A stretch of 64,000 nucleotides of DNA from Arthrobacter sp. Leaf337 (GCF_001423745.1 NZ_LMPC01000023.1:186295-250294); one strand, 5' to 3'; shown: positions 16,944 to 27,048, counted from the stretch's first letter. Numbers and translations are program-made. Notes: generated by a model not told the origin, from the sequence alone.

Positions 16944-16979
16944 ACAACAGAAGCCGCCCGGTCGGGCGGCTTCTGTTGT
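16944..16979 (-). terminator. Intrinsic terminator after tRNA-Ala
   Basis: A perfect 16-bp stem (ACAACAGAAGCCGCCC and its complement) with a four-base loop follows the tRNA on the minus strand and leads into a short T-run. Confidence 0.75.
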
Positions 16980-16990
16980 GTGAATCTGAG

Positions 16991-17063
16991 TGGAGCTGAG
17001 GGGACTCGAACCCCTGACCCCCTGCATGCCATGCAGGTGCGCTACCAGCTGCGCCACAGCCCC
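16991..17063 (-). tRNA. tRNA-Ala (anticodon GGC), copy 1
   Basis: The minus strand folds into a full cloverleaf of 73 bases: acceptor GGGGCTG/CAGCTCC, D arm with AGCTGGTA, anticodon loop ATGGCAT giving GGC, and T loop TTCGAGT. The discriminator base is A and the CCA end is not encoded. It is identical to the copy at 17261. Confidence 0.96.
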
Positions 17064-17224
17064 AAACTCTTGTGTCTTCCGGAGCGATCTCCGTAAGCAA
17101 CTTGATTATCTTAAACCACAATTGTGTAAGACGCCAATTCGGGCCCGGAGTGCCGGGTTCGTCAGCCGCCGCTGCCTAGTCAGCGAGCCTCGGCGCGGAC
17201 AAGGGGCCCGGAGAACAAAAAAAG

Positions 17225-17252
17225 TCCGCCGGAATCTTTCGATTCCGGCGGA
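17225..17252 (-). terminator. Intrinsic terminator after second tRNA-Ala
   Basis: A perfect 12-bp stem TCCGCCGGAATC with a four-base loop is followed on the minus strand by C and seven Ts (17223-17217), a textbook rho-independent terminator. Confidence 0.9.
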
Positions 17253-17260
17253 CCATTCGG

Positions 17261-17333
17261 TGGAGCTGAGGGGACTCGAACCCCTGACCCCCTGCATGCC
17301 ATGCAGGTGCGCTACCAGCTGCGCCACAGCCCC
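17261..17333 (-). tRNA. tRNA-Ala (anticodon GGC), copy 2
   Basis: This is a base-for-base duplicate of the tRNA at 16991-17063. Upstream of both copies there are related sequences: TAAGAT followed by a run like TTGAGTTGCTT. The promoter was therefore duplicated too, and each copy has its own terminator. Confidence 0.96.
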
Positions 17334-17471
17334 GAATTTTCATTGCTCCGGCACCTTCAGTCTTCACTGACGGGCCCGGTTCTGCGTCCGGATCTCTCCG
17401 AAGCAACTCAAATATCTTAGAACAGGCATTCCGAAAATTCCAAATCGGGCATATTCGGTGGCCGCCCCGGA

Positions 17472-17873
17472 TTACTCGCTGTCTGAGGAAACAGCCGCTT
17501 TGGCCGAGGTGTCTTCCCCGAGCTGAAGGTCAACCACGGGGCAGTCCTTCCACAGGCGCTCGAGGGCGTAGAAGACGCGGTCTTCCTCATGCTGGACGTG
17601 GATGACGACGTCGGAATAGTCCAGCAGGACCCAGCGTCCGCCGGAACGGCCCTCCCGGCGCACAGGACGGAGCTCCTGCTTGCCCAGTTCCTCTTCGATG
17701 CCGTCCACGATGGCGTTGACCTGGCGCTCACTGGGCGCCGAGGCGATCAGGAAGACGTCGGCCAGGGCCAGCCGCTCGCTGACATCCAGGCCCACAATGT
17801 CCTGGGCTATTTTGTCCGCAGCGGCACGCGCGGCTACGCGGGCTATGGCGATGGATGAATCGGTTGCAGTCAC
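17472..17873 (-). CDS. rsfS: Ribosome silencing factor RsfS
   Basis: The 133-residue protein binds L14 on the large subunit and blocks subunit joining in stationary phase. Family features are LDVSERLALADVFLIAS, SERQVNAIVDGIEEEL and WVLLDYSDVVIHVQHEEDR, which covers most of the short family domain. The start is GTG at 17873 with AAGGAG four bases upstream. It sits downstream of nadD with one unknown gene between, a common actinobacterial order. Confidence 0.93.
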   Translation of the reverse strand: MTATDSSIAIARVAARAAADKIAQDIVGLDVSERLALADVFLIASAPSERQVNAIVDGIEEELGKQELRPVRREGRSGGRWVLLDYSDVVIHVQHEEDRVFYALERLWKDCPVVDLQLGEDTSAKAAVSSDSE

Positions 17874-17978
17874 GGGACTCCTTGTTGTGGTTTAAAGCTA
17901 TGTAGGTCGGACGCGATGGGTATCAGCGTCGTGGTGTCGGGGAGGACAGCGGTGCGGATAATGCCCCGGTGCGTTGAA

Positions 17979-19268
17979 TCAGGGCGCCAGGCCGCTGATG
18001 ATCATGGTCACGCCGGCAATGAGCGCGACGATCCCCAAAGCAAGGACGGCCAGCTGCAGCAGCCGGATCCGGTGCGCCCGGCCCAGGCCGGCGGTGACGG
18101 CGTCGAGCGGTTCCAGGCCGTAGGCACTGTTGGCCGCTACACGCGGCTTGTCCACGAAATTCTCACCGGATTCAGCAGCCCACGGCTCTGCAGCCGGGGA
18201 TGCCGGCAGGGTTGCCGCAGGATCGGCGGCCGCCTGAGCGGCAGCCTCCGCGCGGGCAAGTACGCCCGCCCGGCCGGTGGCCGGCGCCGCGTTCCGCCGC
18301 GGCGGACCGGATTTGCGAGGTCCTTTGGTGCCGGGCTGCTGCAACCGGGGGCCGGGGTTGGTCACCACGGGGACATATGACGTAGCAGGCTTTTTCATTA
18401 CCGGCCGGTCAACGCCGGGAACCTTTTCGAACTCCAGCGGAGTCACCATTGCGAGGTTGCTGACGGCTGAGGGCTCGGTCTTCGGGTGTGCAGGCTGGCT
18501 GGCCTGCTCGGCCAGCTTCTGCTTGGCCATGGCCCGTTTGTTCAGGATGGCGGCGCGCTCGGCCAAGGCGATCTGCTCCGCGAGGATTTCCGGATCCACT
18601 GCTTCGGGATCGTTCGCCGCGATGTGCTCCATCTTGGCGATCTGGTTCCTGGCCTGTTCGGCGATGAGGGAACGCGCGGCGAGGGCCTGCTCCACGGTCA
18701 TTCCGTCGGGAAGCCTGCTGTCCGCGTTGGCCTCCGGCGGCTCCGTCCGCGGAGCCTCAGTGGGCGAAGTGCCGGGCTGCGGCGCCGGCTGACTAGGACG
18801 TGCCTGCGGTGCGGACTGTCCGGAACGCGCCTGCGGCACGATGCGCTGGGAGGACGTGCGGGCCGGCGGAACGATCAGGTTCGCGGCGGTGGCAGGTGCG
18901 GCCTCAGCCTGGAGCTGCTGGAGCCGGAGCTGGCGGCGCGTGGGCGGACCGCCGCCGGACAGCCGTTCCTCCTTTTGCGCCAGTTCCTTGATGGTGCGCA
19001 GGGCAGCCCGGTCCCTTGCCCGGCTCTGCGAGGAGCGTTCGGGGCCCGCAGGAGTCCGGACCGAGTCCACGGGACCTGGCGCCACACGACGGATGCGGCC
19101 GGTGCCGCCCTCGCCGTCCGGCGCCGGCGTCCCGCTCCCGGGCCCCATTGAGGCAGGGGGAACCGGGCCCGGTGCCGGGGGCACCGCGTCCTGAAGTGAT
19201 TCCGCGCGCTCATCTCTGGCCTGCCGCAATTCGCGGCGGCTACGGAGGGGAGGCTGTTCCTGGCTCAT
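17979..19268 (-). CDS. Unknown Pro/Ala/Gln-rich protein with a C-terminal membrane anchor
   Basis: The 429-residue protein opens with a basic, charged segment (SRRELRQARDERAES) and then a long low-complexity region rich in Pro, Ala, Arg and Gln. A helical, coiled-coil-like section around residues 190-250 follows (MTVEQALAARSLIAEQARNQIAKM). A single transmembrane helix, LLQLAVLALGIVALIAGVTMIISG, lies at the extreme C-terminus, so the bulk should be cytoplasmic and tail-anchored. I recognise no domain. Its position between nadD and rsfS suggests co-transcription but gives no function. Confidence 0.75.
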   Translation of the reverse strand: MSQEQPPLRSRRELRQARDERAESLQDAVPPAPGPVPPASMGPGSGTPAPDGEGGTGRIRRVAPGPVDSVRTPAGPERSSQSRARDRAALRTIKELAQKEERLSGGGPPTRRQLRLQQLQAEAAPATAANLIVPPARTSSQRIVPQARSGQSAPQARPSQPAPQPGTSPTEAPRTEPPEANADSRLPDGMTVEQALAARSLIAEQARNQIAKMEHIAANDPEAVDPEILAEQIALAERAAILNKRAMAKQKLAEQASQPAHPKTEPSAVSNLAMVTPLEFEKVPGVDRPVMKKPATSYVPVVTNPGPRLQQPGTKGPRKSGPPRRNAAPATGRAGVLARAEAAAQAAADPAATLPASPAAEPWAAESGENFVDKPRVAANSAYGLEPLDAVTAGLGRAHRIRLLQLAVLALGIVALIAGVTMIISGLAP

Positions 19269-19276
19269 CTAACAAC

Positions 19277-20023
19277 TCACTCGGTACTGGCTGGTTCGTG
19301 TAACTCGGTAAGTGCGGCACTGTCGTCCGGGTCGGACTGCCCGGCATACAAGCCGTATTTCGCAATATATTGGACCACCCCGTCGGGCACGAGGTACCAG
19401 ACAGGATTCCCGGCCGCGACGCGTGTCCTGCAATCAGTCGAGGAAATCGCCATGGCCGGCACTTCCAGGAGGCTGACGTCTTTCCTGCCCATTCCGTCGA
19501 GGACGTGCCCGGGACGGGTCACGCCAACGAAATGCGCCAGCGACCACAGTTCATCAATGTTCTTCCACGACAGGATCTGCGCCATAGCGTCCGCGCCGGT
19601 GATGAAGAAAAGGTCCGCATCGGGACGCAGCGTGCGGAGGTCACGCAGGGTGTCGATGGTGTACGTGGGGCCGGGGCGGTCCACATCAACCCTGCTGACG
19701 GTGAACCTGGGGTTGGAAGCCGTGGCGATGACGGTCATGAGATACCGGTGCTCCGGTTCGCTGACCTTCTTGCTCATCTTCTGCCAGGGCTGGCCGGTGG
19801 GGACAAACACCACTTCGTCGAGGCCGAACTTGGCCGCAACCTCGCTGGCCGCGACAAGGTGACCGTGATGGATGGGATCAAATGTGCCGCCCATCACACC
19901 CAAACGCAGGCGACGCTTGGCGCCGCGCCGCTTCAGGACCGCAGTGATGTTAGTGGCCTTGGCCGTGATCGTGCTTGTTCGGGTGCTGGCGGTGGGGATC
20001 CGAGTGCTCCTCGACGGCCTCAT
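19277..20023 (-). CDS. nadD: Nicotinate-nucleotide adenylyltransferase
   Basis: The enzyme makes deamido-NAD from nicotinate mononucleotide and ATP. Motifs are VMGGTFDPIHHGHLVAASE for nucleotide binding and AISSTDCRTR near the C-terminus. The start is uncertain. ATG at 20023 would add about 40 residues absent from the core fold and overlap the small upstream gene by 74 bases, with no clear ribosome site. An ATC immediately after that gene's stop would give a normal-length N-terminus but would be a rare start. The catalytic core from about 19910 to 19277 is secure. Confidence 0.88.
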   Translation of the reverse strand: MRPSRSTRIPTASTRTSTITAKATNITAVLKRRGAKRRLRLGVMGGTFDPIHHGHLVAASEVAAKFGLDEVVFVPTGQPWQKMSKKVSEPEHRYLMTVIATASNPRFTVSRVDVDRPGPTYTIDTLRDLRTLRPDADLFFITGADAMAQILSWKNIDELWSLAHFVGVTRPGHVLDGMGRKDVSLLEVPAMAISSTDCRTRVAAGNPVWYLVPDGVVQYIAKYGLYAGQSDPDDSAALTELHEPASTE

Positions 20024-20174
20024 GCCGGTTGCCCAGGTTGCTGTAGGACAGCGTCACGAACATCAGAACGAGCATGATCGCAAAAATGGACACACCAAAG
20101 ACCCACGGTTCGGCCCACAGCGGAGCCAGTTCTTCATGTTCGGCGACCGACGCGCCTACCTGCTGCAGCAGCAT
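19950..20174 (-). CDS. Small single-pass membrane protein of unknown function
   Basis: This 74-residue protein begins MLLQQVGASVAEHEEL, has one transmembrane helix (WVFGVSIFAIMLVLMFVTLS) and a His-rich tail ending in HRQHPNKHDHGQGH. ATG at 20174 has GGGGAG three bases upstream, a better site than the GTG at 20195. The His-rich end could bind metal, but this is only a guess from composition. It probably shares a transcript with nadD. Confidence 0.7.
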   Translation of the reverse strand: MLLQQVGASVAEHEELAPLWAEPWVFGVSIFAIMLVLMFVTLSYSNLGNRHEAVEEHSDPHRQHPNKHDHGQGH

Positions 20175-20254
20175 TTTCTCCCCTAAAGAGTTCACACAAT
20201 GACGACGGCGGTACTTCCCGCCGTTCCGGACTTCTGTTCCATGTTACAGCGTTG

Positions 20255-21604
20255 CTAGCTGCGGACCTGGCCCTCGCCCTGCACTATCCACTTGGTGGTA
20301 GTGAGTTCAGTCAGGCCCATGGGACCGCGGGCGTGGAGCTTCTGGGTGGAAATTCCCACCTCGGCGCCCAGGCCAAGTTCACCGCCGTCCGTAAACCTGG
20401 TGGAGGCGTTGACGATGACCGCCGCTGAGTCGATTTCGGAAATGAAGCGTTCGGCGTTCGCGAGGTCGTTGGTGATGATGGCCTCGGTGTGGCCGGTCGA
20501 CCATTTACGGATGTGCTTCACGGCCTCATCGAGGTTGTCGACCATGCCCACCGCGAGGTCCAGGTCCATGTACTCGGTGGCCCAGTCCTCGTCCGTGGCC
20601 GGAACGGATTCCACGGACGCAGGAAGCGCGGCGCGGACCCTCGCGTCCGCGTGCAGTGTCACGCCCGCTTTCCGAAGGGCGGCGGCGACGGCAGGCAGGA
20701 CGGTGGACCCGGAATGCACCAGGAGCGTCTCAACGGTGTTGCAGACGCTGGGCCGCTGGGTCTTGGCATTGAGGAGGATTTCCACGGCCATGTCTTCACT
20801 GGCGGATTCGTCAATGAAGATATGGACGTTGCCCTCGCCGGTCTCGATGACGGGTACGGACGAGTTGTTGACCACGGTCTGGATCAGGTCCCTGCCGCCG
20901 CGGGGAATCAGGACGTCCACCCGGCCGCGGGCCCGCATCAGTACGTTGGCACCTTCACGGCCGAACTGGTCCACGCTCTGGACTGCGTCCGCAGGCAGGC
21001 CCACTGAATCAAGAGCTTCGCGGAGGACCCTGATAAGGGCCTCATTGGTGGCAGCGGCGGCCGTGCCGCCTCGAAGGATCACCGCGTTGCCGCTTTTCAG
21101 CGCCAGCCCGGCAATGTCCACGGTCACGTTGGGACGGGCCTCGTAGATGGCGGCAACGACGCCCATCGGAACGTTGATCTGGCGCAGGCGCAGGCCGTTG
21201 GGCAGCGTCTGGCCTCGGACCACATTCCCCACGGGGTCCGGCAGGCCCGCAAGGTTCTCCAGCGCAGCGGCCAGGGCCTCGATGCGCGCCTCGTTCAGCG
21301 TCAGGCGGTCCAGCAGGGCAGCCGACGTTCCGTTGGCACGGCCCGCTTCCACGTCCTTGGCGTTGGCGGCCAGGATCTTCGTCTTGCTGGCGATCAGGGC
21401 CGCACCGATGGCGCGAAGGCCCTTGTCCTTCCAGGCACGGTTTGCGCGCGCCATCCGGCGGGCAGCGTGACGGGATCGATCAGCAATGGCGTGCACGGCA
21501 GCCTCGACGTCAGCCGGGGACATCCGGGCATTTTCCGTCGCGGAAGATTCCTCCGCGGAGTCGTGGGATTTCTCGGCGGCTTGGTGGATCAGTGCCTCAG
21601 TCAT
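20255..21604 (-). CDS. proA: Glutamate-5-semialdehyde dehydrogenase (gamma-glutamyl phosphate reductase)
   Basis: The protein of about 449 residues catalyses the second step of proline synthesis. Family features include NGLRLRQINVPMGVVAAIYE, VIPRGG near the nucleotide site, TQRPSVCNTVETLL with the catalytic Cys, and the C-terminal FTDGGELGLGAEVGIST. Two ATG codons stand in tandem. The second, at 21604, is exactly six bases from TAGACT, which favours it as the start of a leaderless message. It follows proB with a short gap. Confidence 0.94.
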   Translation of the reverse strand: MTEALIHQAAEKSHDSAEESSATENARMSPADVEAAVHAIADRSRHAARRMARANRAWKDKGLRAIGAALIASKTKILAANAKDVEAGRANGTSAALLDRLTLNEARIEALAAALENLAGLPDPVGNVVRGQTLPNGLRLRQINVPMGVVAAIYEARPNVTVDIAGLALKSGNAVILRGGTAAAATNEALIRVLREALDSVGLPADAVQSVDQFGREGANVLMRARGRVDVLIPRGGRDLIQTVVNNSSVPVIETGEGNVHIFIDESASEDMAVEILLNAKTQRPSVCNTVETLLVHSGSTVLPAVAAALRKAGVTLHADARVRAALPASVESVPATDEDWATEYMDLDLAVGMVDNLDEAVKHIRKWSTGHTEAIITNDLANAERFISEIDSAAVIVNASTRFTDGGELGLGAEVGISTQKLHARGPMGLTELTTTKWIVQGEGQVRS

Positions 21605-21610
21605 CATTCA

Positions 21611-21616
21611 AGTCTA
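21611..21616 (-). promoter_or_regulatory. -10 hexamer of proA
   Basis: TAGACT lies six bases before the second of two tandem ATGs, so proA may be transcribed on its own as a leaderless message. Confidence 0.45.
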
Positions 21617-21630
21617 GGCGAATCAGCCCG

Positions 21631-22782
21631 CTAGACCAGAACCAGGTCATCAACGTGAACAACCTCACGGTCGAAGCCGCGGCCGAGTGACTCCCCCAGT
21701 TCCACCGTGGAACGTCCCAGCATTTGGGGCAGTTCCTCCGAGGAATAGTTGACCAGCCCGCGGGCAATGACCGTACCGTCCGGCGAAACCATTTCGACGG
21801 CGTCGCCCGATTCAAAGGTGCCCTCAACGGCTGAGATCCCGGCCGGGAGCAGCGAAAAGCGGTGGTCACGGACAGCCTTGACGGCGCCGTCGTCGAGAAT
21901 CAGCCGGCCCTGCACGTGCGCAAGGTGGGCGAGCCACATCATGCGCACCGATTTGCGGCCGCTGTTGACGGAGAACCAGGTCCCCACGTCCTCGCCGTTC
22001 AAGGCTGCCGCGGCGTTCGCGGTGGAGGTGACCAGTGCGGGGATACCTGAGTCGGCGGCCATCGTGGCGGCTTCAACCTTCGTCTGCATGCCGCCGGTTC
22101 CAACGCCGGCTTGACCCGGCTTGCCGATGTTGACGCCCTCAAGGTCCTGGGGTCCGTCCACCTGGGGAATCCGTTTGGCCCCCTTCGAGGGAGGCCCGTC
22201 ATAGAGAGAGTCGACGTCGGAGAGCAGCACCAGTGCGTCGGCGCGGACCAGGTGCGCCACAAGGGCGGACAGCCGGTCGTTGTCACCGAAGCGGATCTTG
22301 TGCGTTGCTACAGTGTCATTCTCGTTGACCACGGGCACCACACCCAGGTTCAGGAGCCGGTTCAAAGCACGGAAGGCGTTCATGTGGTGGCTGCGCCGCA
22401 TGAGGTCGTCGGCGGTCAGCAGGACCTGGCTCACGGTCACACCGTGCGCTGCGAAAGCGTGTGTGTAACGGGCCATGAGGAGGCCCTGGCCGACGCTGGC
22501 GGCTGCCTGCTGGGTGGCGAGGTCCCGGGGACGCTTCACCAGGCCAAGGGGGGCCAGGCCGGCCGAGATCGCACCGGAGGAAACGAGAATGATCTCGGTT
22601 CCGCCGTTGTGCTTGGCAGCCAGCGCGTCGGACAGTTCGATCAGCGCCTCTTCGGAGATTCCACCCTTGAGGCTGGTGAGCGACGACGATCCGACCTTGA
22701 CCACGATGCGGCGTGCCCTGGCGAGCATGCTGCGGTCGTCGGTCCTGGGTTCCTCGATGACAATTGCGGAATTATCGGTCAC
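21631..22782 (-). CDS. proB: Glutamate 5-kinase with PUA domain
   Basis: The 383-residue enzyme phosphorylates glutamate to start proline synthesis and is the usual point of proline feedback. The kinase domain shows RRIVVKVGSSSLTS, LVSSGAISAG and VNENDTVATHKIRFGDND, and a C-terminal PUA domain of about 75 residues follows. I chose GTG at 22782, giving the common VTDNSAI start, with AGGAG upstream at longer than ideal spacing. ATG at 22803 would overlap obg by 11 bases and has no ribosome site. It is directly downstream of obg. Confidence 0.93.
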   Translation of the reverse strand: MTDNSAIVIEEPRTDDRSMLARARRIVVKVGSSSLTSLKGGISEEALIELSDALAAKHNGGTEIILVSSGAISAGLAPLGLVKRPRDLATQQAAASVGQGLLMARYTHAFAAHGVTVSQVLLTADDLMRRSHHMNAFRALNRLLNLGVVPVVNENDTVATHKIRFGDNDRLSALVAHLVRADALVLLSDVDSLYDGPPSKGAKRIPQVDGPQDLEGVNIGKPGQAGVGTGGMQTKVEAATMAADSGIPALVTSTANAAAALNGEDVGTWFSVNSGRKSVRMMWLAHLAHVQGRLILDDGAVKAVRDHRFSLLPAGISAVEGTFESGDAVEMVSPDGTVIARGLVNYSSEELPQMLGRSTVELGESLGRGFDREVVHVDDLVLV

Positions 22783-22792
22783 GTGTGGGGGT

Positions 22793-24382
22793 TCACTCCT
22801 CATATTCGGTGGTCAGTCCGCTCTCCTGGAGCGGCCGTGCGGCACGGCGCCCGCTGACTGATTCGGTCCAGATCCCGGCCTTGCGCTCGGCTTCCAGCTC
22901 GGCCCGGGCCGCTGCCTTGGCGTCGCGGCGCTCCTGCTGCTCGTCGCGCTTCTGCCCTCGGGTGGGTCGGTCGCCGATATCGGCAAAGCGGACGTCAGTG
23001 CCACGCGGCGAGGCAAGCAGTTCGGCGCCGGCCATCATGGTGGGCTCCCAGTCGAAGACCACGCCGTCGTCTTCACCGATCACTACGGTGTCGCCGGGCT
23101 TCGCGCCCTGCTTGAACAGCTCGTTTTCAACGCCCAGCTTGGCCAGGCGGTCCGCGAGGTAGCCGATGGCTTCCTCGTTGGTGAAGTCGGTCTGCTTGAC
23201 CCAGCGCACGGGCTTGTCGCCCAACACGCGGAACAGCGGCTCGAGGTTCTTTTCCTCGCGGCGGATCTTAAAGCCGGACTCGTTGACTGCGCGGGGGCGC
23301 AGCACGGGTGCGTGAACCTTGGGCGGTGTCGCGGCCACGGCGTCCCGGGCGGCCTTGACGATCTCCGCCATGGCGAAGCCAAGCTGGCGCAGGCCTTCAT
23401 GGCTTGTGGCGGAGATCTCGAAGACGCGGTAGCCACGGGACTCAAGCTCGGGCCGGACGAATTCGGCCATGTCCTTGCCGTCCGGCAGGTCGACCTTGTT
23501 GAGCGCCACCAGGCGGGGCCGGTGGTTCAGCGGGATAACCTCGCCGTCGCTGCCGGCGAAGCTCATATCAACGGCGTATTTTTCGAGTTCGGCTTCGATG
23601 ATGGCGAGATCCGAGAGCGGATCGCGGTCAGCTTCGAGCGTGCCGCAGTCCAAAACGTGCACCAACGCCGCGCAGCGTTCCACGTGCCGCAGGAAGTGGT
23701 GGCCCAGGCCCTTGCCCTCACTGGCTCCCTCGATGAGGCCGGGGACGTCTGCAATGGTGAAGCGGACATCGCCGGCCTGGACAACGCCCAGGTTGGGGAT
23801 CAGCGTGGTGAAAGGATAATCGGCGATCTTGGGCCGTGCCGCAGACATGGCGGCAATCAGGCTGGACTTGCCGGCGGACGGGAAGCCCACCAAGGCGATG
23901 TCCGCAATGGACTTCAGTTCGAGGACGATGTCGCTGGATTCGCCTTCGATGCCGAGCAGCGCGAAGCCCGGGGCGCGGCGCTTCTGCGAGGACAGCGCGG
24001 CGTTGCCGAGCCCGCCGGGACCGCCGGCGGCAGCAATGAACTCGGTGCCTTCGCCGACCAGGTCGGCCAGGACACGGCCGTCCTTGGTCTTGACGACGGT
24101 GCCTTCAGGAACGGGAAGAATCAGGGTTTCGCCGTTTTTGCCGCCGCGCCAGTCGCCCATGCCGGGTCCGCCGTTGGTGGCGTGGCGGTGGGGGGCGTGG
24201 TGGTAGTCCAGAAGCGTGGTGGTCTGGGGGTCAACGCGCAGGATGACGTCGCCGCCGTCGCCGCCGTTGCCGCCGTCGGGACCGCCCAGGGGCTTGAACT
24301 TCTCGCGGTGGACGGAGACACAGCCGTGGCCGCCGCTACCGCCGGATACGTGCAGTACTACCCGGTCTACAAAGCTCGCCAC
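22793..24382 (-). CDS. obg: Obg/CgtA GTPase
   Basis: The 529-residue essential GTPase acts in 50S ribosome assembly. The Gly-rich N-terminal Obg fold (VSGGSGGHGCVSVHREKF, PDGGNGGDGGDV), the G domain (G1 GFPSAGKSSL, G3 DVPGLIEGASEGKG, NKVDLPDG) and the C-terminal OCT domain are all present. The start is GTG at 24382 with AGAGGAG six bases upstream. The frame runs farther upstream but overlaps the rpmA terminator. TACAAT at 24435-24430 may be its own -10 element. Confidence 0.95.
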   Translation of the reverse strand: MASFVDRVVLHVSGGSGGHGCVSVHREKFKPLGGPDGGNGGDGGDVILRVDPQTTTLLDYHHAPHRHATNGGPGMGDWRGGKNGETLILPVPEGTVVKTKDGRVLADLVGEGTEFIAAAGGPGGLGNAALSSQKRRAPGFALLGIEGESSDIVLELKSIADIALVGFPSAGKSSLIAAMSAARPKIADYPFTTLIPNLGVVQAGDVRFTIADVPGLIEGASEGKGLGHHFLRHVERCAALVHVLDCGTLEADRDPLSDLAIIEAELEKYAVDMSFAGSDGEVIPLNHRPRLVALNKVDLPDGKDMAEFVRPELESRGYRVFEISATSHEGLRQLGFAMAEIVKAARDAVAATPPKVHAPVLRPRAVNESGFKIRREEKNLEPLFRVLGDKPVRWVKQTDFTNEEAIGYLADRLAKLGVENELFKQGAKPGDTVVIGEDDGVVFDWEPTMMAGAELLASPRGTDVRFADIGDRPTRGQKRDEQQERRDAKAAARAELEAERKAGIWTESVSGRRAARPLQESGLTTEYEE

Positions 24383-24452
24383 GTGAATCTCCTCTGTGCT
24401 TAACCTGACCGTCTTGGACGCCCAAATTGATTGTAATGCGGTTAAAAGAACA

Positions 24453-24481
24453 GTGGAGCGGGCCATCATGGCCCGCTCCAC
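24453..24481 (-). terminator. Terminator between rpmA and obg
   Basis: A perfect 12-bp stem GTGGAGCGGGCC with a five-base loop is followed on the minus strand by TGTTCTTTT, so rplU-rpmA transcription should largely end here. Confidence 0.7.
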
Positions 24482-24498
24482 CGGTTTGGATCTTGTTG

Positions 24499-24762
24499 TT
24501 ACTCTGCAGCTGCAGCAGCAACGATGTTCACGACGCGACGTCCGCGGCGGGTGCCGAATTCGACGGCGCCGGGGGTCAGTGCGAACAGGGTGTCGTCGCC
24601 GCCACGGCCCACGCCGGCACCCGGGTGGAAGTGGGTGCCACGCTGGCGGACGATGATCTCGCCTGCGGAAACTACCTGGCCGCCGAAGCGCTTGACGCCG
24701 AGGTACTGGGCGTTGGAGTCACGACCGTTGCGAGTGGAGCTCGCGCCTTTTTTATGTGCCAT
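24499..24762 (-). CDS. rpmA: 50S ribosomal protein L27
   Basis: The 87-residue protein has the invariant N-terminus MAHKKGASSTRNGRDS and the motif GGQVVSAGEIIVRQRGT, with L27 occupying the peptidyl transferase region. Length and context directly after rplU are standard. There is no N-terminal extension needing cleavage, unlike in Firmicutes. Confidence 0.98.
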   Translation of the reverse strand: MAHKKGASSTRNGRDSNAQYLGVKRFGGQVVSAGEIIVRQRGTHFHPGAGVGRGGDDTLFALTPGAVEFGTRRGRRVVNIVAAAAAE

Positions 24763-24823
24763 TTGAAATGCCTGCCTTAAAAATTCTGGGGAATCTGCTG
24801 AAAACCTGAAAAGTAACGGAAGG

Positions 24824-25132
24824 TTACTTGATACCGGTGATCTTGACCTTGGTCAGTTCCTGACGGTGACCCTGGCGCTTCTTGTACCCGGTCTTGTTCT
24901 TGAACTTCTGGATGACGATCTTCGGACCACGAAGGTCCTGGAGGATCTCAGCCGTAACCGTTACCTTGGCCAGGTCCGCAGCGGCAGACGTGACTTTGTC
25001 ACCGTCTACCAGGAGCAGTGCGGGCAACTCAATGGTGCTGCCGGCTCCACCGGGGACGCGGTTCAGGGTAACGAAGTCTCCAACGGAAACCTTCTCTTGG
25101 CGGCCGCCTGCGCGGACAATCGCGTACACCAC
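24824..25132 (-). CDS. rplU: 50S ribosomal protein L21
   Basis: This 102-residue ribosomal protein has the signature YAIVRAGGRQEKVSVGD and the C-terminal KNKTGYKKRQGHRQELT. I set the start at GTG 25132, which gives the usual length and N-terminus; GTG at 25144 would add four residues. The pair rplU-rpmA probably forms one unit ending at the hairpin 24453-24481. Confidence 0.96.
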   Translation of the reverse strand: MVYAIVRAGGRQEKVSVGDFVTLNRVPGGAGSTIELPALLLVDGDKVTSAAADLAKVTVTAEILQDLRGPKIVIQKFKNKTGYKKRQGHRQELTKVKITGIK

Positions 25133-25455
25133 TGGGGAACTCACTTCTCTCGACGTTTATTACTAGATTTGCGTGCGGAACCTGGGTCCAATTGTTTGGC
25201 CTGGCTCACGCTGTGCCTCAACGCCGGTGGATTCCCCGGGGGAACCCATGAGTTATCCCACGAACTATTCCGTTTGTCATTCCAAACCGAGCAATCCGGG
25301 GTCATAACCCAAGTGTTGGCGTAAGCACCGAAGATCTAGACTACGCTAATTTTGCCTTCGGCCGCAAATGAGGCTGGCTCCGGTGGTAGTACGTGATGGG
25401 CGCCACTCTGTGCAATACAGACTGCCGCTGCAACGACTTCCGGAACCGTGCCCCA
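25133..25455. other. Region upstream of rplU, no gene seen
   Basis: On the minus strand a promoter-like TTGCGG, 18 bases and TAGTCT occurs about 190 bases before rplU. The leader would contain a short hairpin at 25229-25247 (GGGTTCC/GGAATCC). This could be an autoregulatory ribosomal protein leader, but no known motif is matched. No open frame here has support. Confidence 0.4.

Positions 25456-27045
<1,590 letters not shown>

Positions 27046-27048
<3 letters not shown>

Noticed and set aside
16891..17406. Short frames covering the tRNA-Ala genes
   Set aside because: They translate the cloverleaf sequence on either strand and repeat because the tRNAs are identical.
24382..24481. N-terminal extension of Obg to 24481
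   Set aside because: The extra residues read through the rpmA terminator and an ideal ribosome site stands before GTG 24382.
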